Assembly (NCBI RefSeq): GCF_947179165.1
Contig: NC_077248.1
Coordinates: forward strand, 51,353,232 to 51,417,231
Source: Solanum dulcamara
Taxonomy: Eukaryota > Streptophyta > Magnoliopsida > Solanales > Solanaceae
DNA: 64,000 nt
Reading direction: 5' to 3'
The notes below the pieces were generated by a model. That model was not told the origin of the DNA. It did no database searches and saw nothing but the letters and a program-made list of their open reading frames with translations. The position numbers and the translations under genes were made by a program. This document shows positions 48,215 to 57,736 of this stretch, in pieces (the first letter of the stretch is position 1; every line of letters begins with the position of its first letter).

Positions 48215-48815
48215 ATGGACATATCTCGGATTTTGAGTTTCGCCGAATAGATTGAAGGAGAAAAGCACAAGGAGATAGGATGAGGGATTCTGATAAGGCA
48301 TGATAATAAGGTGGGTTGTCCAATTCTAGTACCGGTGGTGGTGGTAGTGGACATTCTAAACAAGACCAAGGTTCGGAGAAGAAGTTTTTTAAGGATAGGG
48401 TGTCATACCCTAAATCTCAAGGAGGAGGAGGTATGAATACTAGTAGACCTTCTTTTCTTAAGTGTGCAAAGTGTGGAAAGAATCATGGAGGGAGATGCTT
48501 GCTAGTAATGGGTTCTTTCTATAGATGTTGAAAGATGGGTCATTTACAGTTCGAGTTCCCTCATATAGCCAACAAGGAGGGAGAAGGTCGTCCACAAGGA
48601 GGCCAAGTGCAATAATGCGCCCAAGCTCAACCTAAGGGTGGCCAATGCAATAACCAATTTTATGCTCTTCATTCTAGGCAAGATGTGGATGAGACTCCCG
48701 ATGTGGTTATGGGTCTTTAATTTTAATATTTATCGCATAGCTTGATCTGGGTTCCAACTTTTCTTTTATTACTCCTTCTTTCTATAAGATTTAATGTGTT
48801 CCCTGGGGTATTGTT
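48215..48815 (+). pseudogene. Element E gag zinc knuckle and protease start
   Basis: After the stop, basic and Gly/Ser-rich sequence leads to a knuckle CAKCGKNHGGRC (48463-48499) and the remnant YRC.KMGHLQFEFP, in which one Gly codon is TGA and the final Cys is Phe. Protease follows: DLGSNFSFITPSF at about 48740-48780 keeps Asp-x-Gly in the place of the DPGST motif. The frame ends at the Del-like LTR (48816). Confidence 0.78.
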
Positions 48816-51800
48816 TGTTACACCTCATCCTTTTAAACTCAGAATGTTTTATAAGTTCCTTGGACATTACTATATGAACCGGATATGCTACGACACTATC
48901 AAATGACTCCAACGAAGGAAGGATGTGATACCCCGTGGTAGAGAAGGTTGGAAGGGGAATCATAAGAATCCGGAAGGAATAGGAGGCCAAGTAACGAGTC
49001 GTAGGACTCGACTTATCTACACAAGCTACCAATTTAGAAATCTTACATATGTGAGTTACTTGATTACATACCAAACTTACGTAGCACGGATTACATAAGT
49101 ACATAAAATAAGATGAGATTACGAGCCCACAAGGAAGGGAAAAAAAGACGACACATGGTAGCCAATGAAGAAGCGACACGTGGCAGCACCTCAAGCAAGC
49201 AGGTGACCCACCTGCTTGGGGGGTGGACCTCACTGCCACGTGGCAGCCCATAGTTGGTAGCATGATACGGTGGCCCAATAGGGGCTGGACACGTGTCACC
49301 TCTTGGGGTTGACACGTGTCACACCCTAAAGCCACATATATATGTTGATATATATCATATACTTCAGTTATCCATCGAAACATCAGCCAACTTAGAGAAA
49401 AACAACGTGAGGGAGAGAAATAGAGAGGCAGCCATGGTTCTTGAAGTTTAAAGGTTAGTTTTCCAATTTTCTTCCGTGAATTAATTATATACGGTGTACC
49501 TTAAGTACGTGGATACGTATATATGTATTTTAAGACCTTCATGGAAGTAAAACTCCAGCTTTGCAATTGGAATTTGGAAGAGAAAATAAGAGAAAACGCT
49601 AGTTAACAAACCCGTTTTTGGAAGGGACAGTGGTTAGTAATATTGGTATAACTTCTTGTGTACAGATTCGTTTCAAGTGATTTAATATGTTTTAGAAAGG
49701 TATTTCGTGGTTCTATAACTTTCATTCAGACTCCAAAATCTAGTTTTACTTGTAGCATCTCAAAAAAGGGTGATGAAGTATAGAGGAGGTACTGCCCAGA
49801 TTTGGTTTTGAAAATCCTACACGGACAGCTGTGAGTATTTTGGTCATATCTTTTTGTACAAAATTGATGTAGGGATGATTCGAAATTTTTCCGACCCTAA
49901 GACACATGTCTATAACTTTCATGAAGGAAGTAAATCCTGTTTCCCTCTATTACCCCTTCGAAATGAAGCGACAAGGTAAAACAGTAAGCTGTCCAGATTT
50001 CACATTTTGGATAGTTTTGGCGAGTTTGACAAGTTTAACGTAAGGTAAGGTTTCTTCTTTAAAATTGAGCTTTATGTGTTCTGATGGAGCATGTTAGACG
50101 ACCTATTGGTGGCTGGAAATATGAAAATGGCTTAGAAATACTTGGCGTTCGGAATAAACTAATTTGTAGTCGTTATAGTTGAATTGTTGTCGAAACAAAG
50201 TGTTGTTCTTGTGAGTTGCTCTGCAGGGGTGTGGCTTGTTGTTGCAGGGCCTGAATATGTCCTAATGTGGGTTAGGGTGCTGCTGGTCGAAGCCAGATGA
50301 CCCCTCATTACGTATAATTAAAGGCATCACAAAATAAAGGCTAGACGCCCTATTTTGATATCGTATTTTCGAATAAGTCGTTTGGAGTTTATGCTGTATA
50401 TTGTTGGTATGAATTGCTGCAGGTTGTTGTTGTTGGTTGGTTGTAGGTCTTAGGGACCTAATTGGAAATTCGGATAGGGCACATTATAGGGGAGGTGCTG
50501 CCCAATTTTCGTTAATGCCTTAACAAACTAAAGGACTAGCCGAGGAAACGACTAAGGAAATAGATTCCATTAACATTAAGGCGTAACCTCAGATGCTGAA
50601 AAGTTAAAAGTAGTTGATATTTGTATTACTTTATATTGAATAGGTTCAGAAAACGATGAGGCAAGCAGGATAAAGGGTAACTCCCAAGAGGTATGTAAAG
50701 CTTTCTCTTGGCATGTTTTGGTATAAGCTCGTACAGCTATCTTTCTTTCCTTTTGGAAAGTTTTAGCCTGAAGTGAATTGTGTGTGGAATGTGGGGATAA
50801 TTCCATTCCCAAAACTCCAAGTATGCCTCATAACCCCTATCCACTGCTTAGTTTTGGAATTTCTATAATGATTGAGTATTGCGTAGTAAGGCTTCTACGT
50901 GTTAAACAGTAGTGTGTGAAAAGCTATCTCTCATTTACCTTGACACGTATTTGGTACAAAAATGAGATTATGATGCCATAATGATTCACCGAGCCCCATG
51001 ATGGGCCGGGTACGAAACATGTGTATGCAGATCCCCTGAAGGAAAGTACAGACTACATAAAGCTTATTCTCTTTCTTCTTTTGGGCATGCCTTTGTCTTA
51101 GTTGTAGGTTGAATATGATCTGAGCTATAGGGTAACTCTGTTCTCGAACATCTCTTATTTACTTCTGAATATTGAACTCCTACAGTAGCCGAACTATTTC
51201 CCTAGAAACTGTTATATGCTAAAGAAATAACAAATATACAGGCTCCAAGTCTTACAGACTATATGTTAACAAATATTTCTGGTTCCATAAGTGATTTGGA
51301 TTTACTTTAGTACATGTCTAGGAGCCCCGAGATTATAATTGAGACAGCCCATAATGGCATTTAGAGGACACTCGAGATGACTACACCATTACTCGGGTCC
51401 TCAAACAAAAGCTTAACTTTTTTATTTTGTCGAGTCTCTGATAATGATTTAAATTGCATATAGTTACTTACTACTCTACTCGTGTATATTGTAACACTTC
51501 TTTCCCTGAGTCCCGGGCTAGGATATGTTCTCGTGCACAGTTCACTGCATTATTCCCTGAGTCCCTCAATAGAAGGCCAGGATACATGTATAGATATATG
51601 ATGATGTGTTGTAATAAGGTGGTGATGGCACTGGGGCCATGATGGTTTTACAGAGATGATTCACCGGACCCCCGAAAGGGCCGGCTATATGATATGACTC
51701 GAACATGCATGTTTTTGTAATTCACAAAGTACAGGTACAGGTTTCTGAATTGATATCTTATCCCTTGTTTCTCTATCTTAGATATGCTTCCAGTTGTATT

Positions 51801-52344
51801 ATATTATGTTTTACATACTCAGTACATATATCGTACTGACCCCCTTTCTCGGGGGGCTGCGTTCATGCCCGCAGGTTTATATACAGATTTTGGGAGTCCG
51901 TCATCTTAGGATTCCATGCAGCTCAGTTGGAAGAGGCTCCATTGTATCGGGGCCTAGTTTTTGGTATTGTCCACAGATGTATAAAAATTATTTCATCTAT
52001 TCAGGGGTACGGCGGGGGCCCTGTCCCGCCATATGTTGTCATTTATATGTTTAGAGGTCTGTAGATATGTATATGTGGGTTGTGTATGTCAGTTTGATTC
52101 AGCTGGGTCTACATAATATATGATATATGTTATTATGTTATGGCAGCCTTGTTGGCTTGCATGCCCTATCATGTTGTGATACAAATAAAAAGGGCTACAG
52201 ATTTATGAAATGTTATCGCCTAGTGGGGCTCTATTACTTGATATTGTCTTATTTACGATTCAATGTGACCTCAGCTAATAGATATGTGTACGGGGGGGGT
52301 CCAGGTCGGACCCCAGTCGCGGCCTACGGGGTTGGGTCGTGACA
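48816..52344 (+). repeat. 3.5 kb Del/Tekay-like LTR inserted in element E protease
   Basis: TGTTACACCTCATCC to GGGTTGGGTCGTGACA, 3529 bp. Diagnostic words: CATACTCAGTACATATATCG (51815-51835), CCCCCTTTCTCGGGGGGCTGCGTTCATG (about 51839-51866, partly quoted), repeated GATTCACCG..CCC...GGGCCGG (50983 and 51657) and CTGAGTCC(C) (51508, 51558). After the end come GAAGTGGTA, the first bases of a Del-type PBS region, and then E protease. So it may be a 5' LTR whose element was deleted rather than a simple solo LTR. No TSD: left flank TTGTT, right flank GAAGT. Noticeably less AT-rich than its host. Confidence 0.82.
49152..49343 (+). promoter_or_regulatory. G-box cluster and TATA box in the Del-like LTR
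   Basis: Four perfect CACGTG palindromes at 49177-49182, 49237-49242, 49290-49295 and 49313-49318, plus a near match CACATG at 49152-49157. The last two sit in GACACGTGTC, extended palindromes spaced 23 bp apart. A TATATAT box begins at 49337, 19 bases after the last G-box, and an A-rich leader follows. CACGTG is the core bound by plant bZIP and bHLH factors, including ABA- and light-response regulators. Spacing suggests a promoter; activity is inferred only. Confidence 0.65.
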
Positions 52345-52349
52345 GAAGT

Positions 52350-52673
52350 GGTAAACCTTTTCTGGTTTACTCTCCCATTGGTGATTCAGTATTAGCCAAC
52401 AAAGCTTATAAAAATTATCTTGCGTCAGTCTTTCATAAAGTTATTTCATGTCATCTTGTTGAACTTGACATGACCAATTTTGACATCATTCTTGATATGG
52501 ATTGGTTATATGCCATTTATGCATCTATACATTGCAGGACTTGTGTTATTAGGTTTCACTTTCCTAATGAGCCTATTCTTGAATGACAGAGTAACAATTC
52601 AGTGGTTAAGGGTTGATTCATCTCATGTATTAAGGCCTGGAAAATAATTTCCAAAGGGTGCATTTATCATATT
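52350..52673 (+). pseudogene. Element E protease, second part
   Basis: Continues after the Del-like LTR: KPFLVYSPIGDSVLANKAY, then ISCHLVELDMTNFDIILDMDWLY and IHCRTCVIRFHFPNEPILE. The C-terminal half of the gypsy protease and the conserved D.DIIL.MDWL word are intact. A TGA at 52584 ends the frame (expected Trp in EW). One or two codons are missing or changed at the junction with the inserted LTR. Confidence 0.85.
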
Positions 52674-53460
52674 ATGCGAGTTGGGGATGTTTATTCTGAA
52701 ACTCCCACTCTTGAATTGTTCCCTATATTTAATGTGTTTTCCCATGTGTTTCTCAAAGATTTGCCCGGTGTTCCTCCCGAAAGGGAAATTGACTTTGGCA
52801 TAGATCTTCTTCCAATACCTAACCTATTTCTATTCCTCCTTACTATATGGCTCTGGCGGAGTATGAGGAGTTGAAAGAGCAATTGAAGGATTTGTTGGAT
52901 AAGGGTTTTATAAGGCAAAAGTATTTCACCATGGGGTGCTCTATTATTGTTTGTTAGAAAGAAAGATGGGGGTCATTACAAATATGCATAGACTACCGAC
53001 AATTGAATAAGGTCACAATAAAGAATAACTATCAAATTTAGAGGATAAATAACTTGTTTGATCAATTAAAAGGAGCGAGTTACTTCTCAAAGATTGATCT
53101 CCATTCCGGTTATCATCAATTAAGGGTAAGGGAGTGTGATATTCCCAAAATGACATTTCGAACAAGGTATGGTCATTTTGAATTTGTAGTAATGTGGTTT
53201 GATTTGATTAATGCACCCGCTATCTTCAAGGATTTGATGAATCTTATTTTCAAGACATACTTGGACATATTTCTAATGGTGTTCATTGATAACATCTTAA
53301 TTTATTCTTAGAATGAGGAACATTATATGGGTCACTTGAGAATTGTGTTACAAACCTTGAGAGACAAGCAACTATTTGTCATGTTTAATAAGTGCGAGTT
53401 TTGGCTAAGGAAAGTTGCATTTCTTGGCAATGTGGTGTCCGGTGATGGGATTAAAGTAGA
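52674..53460 (+). pseudogene. Element E reverse transcriptase
   Basis: Linker VFLKDLPGVPPEREIDFGIDLL, a frameshift near 52830, ELKEQLKDLLDKGF, HHGVLYYCLLERKMG in a shifted frame, [79 protein letters not shown]. The catalytic FIDD reads FIDN: codon 53291-53293 is AAC. RT is near full length otherwise, ending [23 protein letters not shown]. Confidence 0.88.
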
Positions 53461-54150
53461 AATGAGTGTCCAAATAATAAAGGATTGTCTTACATTGTGT
53501 CCTATTTTGACATTGACCGAAGGTTCGGATGGATTTATTATTTATTATGATAACTCACATGTTAGTTTGGGTAGTGTCTTAATGCAACATGGTCAGGTAA
53601 TAGCTTATTCTCTTAGGCAACTTAAGGTACATGAAAGGAATTATCCAATCCATGATCTTAAACTTGTGGCAATTGTTGAAAATATGGCATCACTATCTTT
53701 ATGGGGTGCATGTTAATATGTTCACTGACCATAAAAGTTTGAAATATGTATTTAGCCGAAAGCACTGGAACCTTAGACAAAGAAGGTGGCTTGAACTCCT
53801 AAAGACTATGACATGAGTGTATTGTACCATCTAGGTAAGGAAACCATTGTAACCGATGCTCTTAATCGGTTGTCCATGGGTAGTGTTGCATATGTTGAGG
53901 AAGTTAAAAAGGAGTTGGTGAAATATGTCTACCGTTTGGCACGTTTAGGTGTGCATTTGGCTGACCCCAATGATGGAGGTGTCATCATACATAATGGCTC
54001 GGAATTGTCTCTACTAGCGGATGTTAAGTCCAAACAAGACAATGATCTGGTATTGGTTGAATTGAAGAAGTTGGTTGCCAAAAAAGCCAATGAGGGTTTC
54101 TCTCAGGGGGAGATGGGTACTACGTTACCAAGGTCGTTTATGCATTTCTA
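53461..54150 (+). pseudogene. Element E RNase H, with connection domain deleted
   Basis: After GDGIKVE the frame goes almost at once to [23 protein letters not shown]. The connection segment with RSFLGLAGYYRRF, about 65 codons in the family, is missing. RNase H continues: [28 protein letters not shown], a frameshift near 53690, [61 protein letters not shown]. The usual catalytic YCDAS reads YYDNS. Confidence 0.85.
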
Positions 54151-55228
54151 ATGTTGATTAATTAAGAGAGTTGATATTGAATGAGGCCCATAGTTCTCGG
54201 TATTCAATTCATCCGAGATCCACCAAGATAAATCATAATTTGAGGGAAGTATATTGGTGGAATGGCATGAAAAAGGACATAGAGGAGTTTGTGGCTAAGT
54301 TTCCTAATTGTTAACAAGTTAAAGTTGAGCCTTAAAAATTGGGAGATTTTGCTCAAGATATAGAGATTCCTACTTAGAAGTGGAAAGATGTGAATATGGA
54401 CTTTGTAACGGGTTTTTCTCATAGTAGAAGACAACATGATTTTATTTGGGTTGTTTTGGATAGAATGATTAAGTCGCCACACTTTCTGCTAGTTAATACT
54501 TCTTATGGTGCTAAAGACTATGCTAAGTTGTACATTCGTGAACTTGTGAAACTCCATGGTGTTCCTTCGTCTATTATATCTAATAGAGGTACTCAATTCA
54601 CTTCACATTCTTGGAAGTCATTTCCAAAGGGTCTTGGTACTAGAGTTAAGCTAAGTACCATTTTCCATCCTCAAACCAATGGACAAGCCAAAAGAACAAT
54701 CCAAACTTTGGAGGATATGTTAATAGCATGTGTGATTGATATTAAAGGAAATTGGGACGAGCATTTTCCAATAATTGAGTTTGCCTATAATAATAGTTAT
54801 CACTCTAGAATCCAAATGGCTCCTTTTGAAGCCTTGTATGGGAGAAGATGTAGATATTTGGTAAAATGGTTTGAAGTCGGTGAAACTGCATTGATTGATC
54901 CATATTTGGTGGTTGATGCTATGGAGAAAGTAAAGATCATAAGAGAAAGATTAAAGACGGCTCAAAGTCATCAAAAGTCCTATTTAGACACTAGGATAAC
55001 AGAGCTTGAATTTAATGTGGATGATTGGGTGTATTTGAAGGTTTGACCTATGAAAGGTGTAAAGTGATTTGGAATAAATGGAAGTTGAGTCCTAGATATG
55101 TAGGACCTTATAGAATAGTGAAATGTGTTGGTAAAGTGGCATGTGAGTTAGATTTTCCATTTGAGTTGGCTATCGTTCATCCAGTATTTCATTTGTCAAT
55201 GTTGAGAAAATTTGTGGGTGATCCAAAC
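54151..55228 (+). pseudogene. Element E integrase
   Basis: Zinc-binding domain 54180-54330 (EAHSSRYSIHPRSTK, EVYWWNGMKKDIEEFV, CQQVK with a stop). Core frame 54390-55046: MDFVTGFSHSRRQHDFIWVVLD (first Asp kept), HFLLVNTSYGAKDYAKLYIRELV, IISNRGTQFTSHSW (second Asp is Asn, codon 54582-54584), NGQAKRTIQTLEDML (Glu is Lys, codon 54690-54692), FAYNNSYHSRIQMAPFEALYGRRC, AMEKVKIIRERLKTAQSHQKSY. C-terminal part WKLSPRYVGPYRI, FHLSMLRKFVGDPN, then cut at 55229. Two of three DDE residues are lost. Confidence 0.9.
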
Positions 55229-55733
55229 TGTAAGACCCCATAAATTTGGAAATTCCTAAACCAAGGATCAAAGAAGGAAATCTTAGAAAGTTGCAAAAAC
55301 TAGCAAAGAGGATGACCACGAAATCCATCACGGGCCATGGTAAAAACCATGGACCGTGGTGAGAAACCATAATAGAGATTTAGAGGTTCATACTTGTAGG
55401 GAGAAGAACATAACAAAGGATCACAGACCGTGTTGAACACCACGGGCCTTAAAGACCTCCGCGGTGACCCATCCCCAAAACCCTTTGGAAACATCCCGAG
55501 GCATGGGCTACAGACGACCACCACAAATTGTGGAGCTTTTCACAAACTAGGAAGATAGTCTGTCTAGGGGTCAATTCATTCAATCTTATGGGCTTTAGGT
55601 TTAATTCTTCAGTGTGGGAATAGATTTGGAGATGCTTTAATTTCACAAGAATCTTTTAGCACAAAGTTAAGTTGAAAACTTTCTTACTAATTGAGTTTCG
55701 ATGTAAGATTCTACATAGGTAAACTTTAAGCGT
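55229..55733 (+). repeat. LTR fragment of F type at the 3' end of element E
   Basis: Starts TGTAAGACCCCATAAATTTGG within integrase codons and carries CACGGGCCATGG, CCATGGACCGTGGTG and TCACAGACCGTG words, like LTR F (19613) and unlike the E 5' LTR. The last 100 bases (TTGAGTTTCGATG...TTTAAGCGT) match neither family clearly. It ends where CATCT and the Sirevirus RT begin. Either a truncated LTR that captured the E terminus or the result of recombination. Confidence 0.6.
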
Positions 55734-56570
55734 CATCTACAGGCTTACTTTCATTATCCATATCTAAAGAGCATATAGGGCTCATAGGAGTCCCTGTGTC
55801 TTTTGCATTGCTCATTCCAAATTTATGAATGAGCTCTTTTGTGTACTTAGTTTGGCTAATAAAGATTCCTTTTAATACTCCCATCAAACTCATTTTGAAT
55901 TCACTTTTCATGCAAATTCCTTGCACAACACAACATTAGTACTACAATAAATAATATCATCCACATACATTTGAATAATCAGGTTTCCAAGAGGAGAGCA
56001 TTTAATAAAGAGAGTACTATCTATTTTGCATCTTGAGAACTCATGGAAAGTTAAAAAAAAGCTTAAACATTCGTACCAAGCACGAAGGGCTTGTTTCAGA
56101 CCATACAAGGCTTTGGATAATTTAAAAACATTGTAAGGAAATTTGGGATTTTCAAAACCTAGAGGTTGTTTAACAAAAACTTTTTCTTTAATAAAACCAT
56201 TTAAAAAGACACTTTTAACATCCGTTTGAAATAGTTTAAAACCCTTGAATGCTATATATGCAAGAAATATACCAATAGATTCTAACCTTGCTATCGGAGC
56301 AAAATTTTCATCATAGTCGACTCCTTCTTGATGAGAATAACCCTGAGCTACTAACATGGATTTATTTGGCACAACTTATCCAACTTCATTTAGCATGTTT
56401 CTAAAAATCCATTTAGTGCCAACGATTAAAGTATTTTCAAGTTTTGGAACTAGAGTCCATACTTTATTTTTCTTGAATTGATCTAGCTATTCTCTCATAA
56501 CTTGTACCCAATGGCTATATTTTATAGCTTCATCGACCCTTTTTAGTTCAAGTTGAGAGATAAGAACAAT
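55734..56570 (-). pseudogene. Sirevirus reverse transcriptase, main part
   Basis: Minus strand: WTLVPKLENTLIVGTKWIF, LVAQGYSHQEGVDYDENFAPIARLESI, LFQTDVKSVFLNGFIKEKVFVKQPLGFENP, VFKLSKALYGLKQALRAWYECLS, LIIQMYVDDIIYCST, then after a frameshift near 55915 KSEFKMSLMGVLKGIFISQTKYTKELIHKFGM and GTPMSPICSLDMDNESKPVD. The YVDD catalytic motif is intact. The frame is cut at 55738 by element E and resumes at 45163. A stop near 56375 lies before LVAQGYS. Confidence 0.9.
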
Positions 56571-57030
56571 ATTTATGCTTTTCTTGCTAGAAGCTCTTGT
56601 GTTCATACCTTCATTTGGATCTCTGATAAAGAATTTCTTTGGGTAGTCAAGTCCACTTTTCCATTCATTTGGAATTGATTTGACTATAAATAGATTTCCT
56701 TGACTATCAATAAGTTGTTCTGAGCAGTTGACTTCTTTGGAAGAGATTGTAGTACTTTGAATGTTTTGAGCATCATCATCATCTATACTCATACTTCTCT
56801 TAGAAATTCGATTAGAATCATCAAAGCTAACATGAATAGATTCTTCAATAACAGAGGTTCTTTTATTGAAAATTCTGTAAGATCTACTACTTTTAGAATA
56901 TCCAAGAAAAATACATTCATCCCTTCGTGGATCAATCTTACTAAGATTGTCTTTTCCATTATTATGAACAAAGCATTTACTCCCAAATGGAAGAAACTAT
57001 GCAATATTGGGTCTCTTACAATTCCATAAT
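56571..57030 (-). pseudogene. Sirevirus integrase C-terminus and integrase-RT linker
   Basis: Minus strand: the KCFVHNNGKDNLSKIDPR-type region, ECIFLGYSKSSRSYRIF and SVIEESIHVSFDDSN (integrase C-terminus) at 56800-57000, then MSIDDDDAQNIQSTTISS, PNEWKSGLDYPKKFFIRDPNEGMNTRASS and DEAIKYSHWVQVM leading into RT. The linker keeps a 101-codon frame (56487-56792); a frame change near 56790 separates it from the integrase tail. Confidence 0.83.
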
Positions 57031-57736
57031 TCGTATGGAGTCTTTTTCAGGATGGATCTGATCAAATAATGATTCAATATATGGCAAGATGTGCTTACTA
57101 CTTCTGCCAAAAATTGATAGATATGAGAATGTTCACAAATCATAGTTCTTGCCATGTCTTGAAGAGTCCTATTTTTTGTTCGACCACTCTATTTTGTTGA
57201 GGGGATCTTGGAGATGAAAAATTATGAAAGTATCCCTGTTCATTGCAGTATTTCTCGAACGCCTTATTTTTTAATTCTCCTCCATGATCACTTCTGATTG
57301 AAGTGATATAGTAGCCTTTGTCTCTTTGAACCTTCTCACAGAAAATCTCAAAATTTCTCAAAGTATCGTCTACGTTAGATAAAAATATAACCCATGTAAA
57401 ATGAGAGTAATCATCAATAATTATAAAAGTGTACCTTTTTCCTCCTATGCTTGCAGTTCTTGTTGGTCCATATGAAGTAGTTGGAGGGGTTTTGATGTGG
57501 ATACAGCATCCTTAGAAACAAAAGAATTTCTAGTTCGCTTACCCATTTGGCAGGCATCACATATGTAATTTTTGAGTAATCTAGCTTAGGAAGTCTCAGA
57601 ATGAGTTCAAGTCTAGTATGTTTTTCAATCAGTCGCATGCTAGCATGACCAAGTTTTTTGTGCCATGTCCATAGGTCTCCAGAAATGGATGCCAAACAGA
57701 TGTGTTCTGAACTTCCTTTTACAAAGTCAAGTATGT
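57031..57736 (-). pseudogene. Sirevirus integrase and GAG-pre-integrase domain
   Basis: Minus strand from 57736: LDFVKGSSEHICLASISG, LWTWHKKLGHASMRLIEKH, LGLPKLDYSKI-type (GAG-pre-integrase, His-Cys), then the core with the first Asp region decayed (57420-57540), RNFEIFCEKVQRDKGYYIT, SIRSDHGGELKNKAFEKYC (second Asp), GYFHNFSSPRSPQQNRVVEQK (Glu kept), followed by a frameshift near 57150. Cut at 57737 by the solo LTR; upstream codons resume at 60007. Confidence 0.86.

Larger units (their letters stand above)
45164..55733 (+). mobile_element. Element E: Ty3/gypsy chromovirus with damaged 3' end
   Basis: Plus-strand gypsy element inside the Sirevirus RT. The 5' LTR starts TGTAAGACTCC at 45164; gag, protease, RT, RNase H and integrase follow. 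CATCT occurs right before 45164 (45159-45163) and right after 55733 (55734-55738), and the copia RT frame is consistent across the pair, so one insertion event of about 10.6 kb is likely. But the 3' LTR expected is not there: pol is cut at 55228 by 505 bp starting TGTAAGACCCC that resemble another LTR family. A 3.5 kb Del-like LTR is inserted in protease. Confidence 0.85.

Noticed and set aside
48769..49383. A 204-codon open frame on the minus strand, the second longest in the window
   Set aside because: It lies antisense to the U3 of the Del-like LTR, crosses the LTR border into E protease and has a composition of Cys, His and Pro runs without domain-like order. Better explained as a chance frame in GC-richer sequence.
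51794..52586. Overlapping plus-strand frames near the end of the Del-like LTR
   Set aside because: The first two lie in R-U5 of the LTR. The third is LTR sequence followed by true element E protease from about 52350, which is annotated separately.
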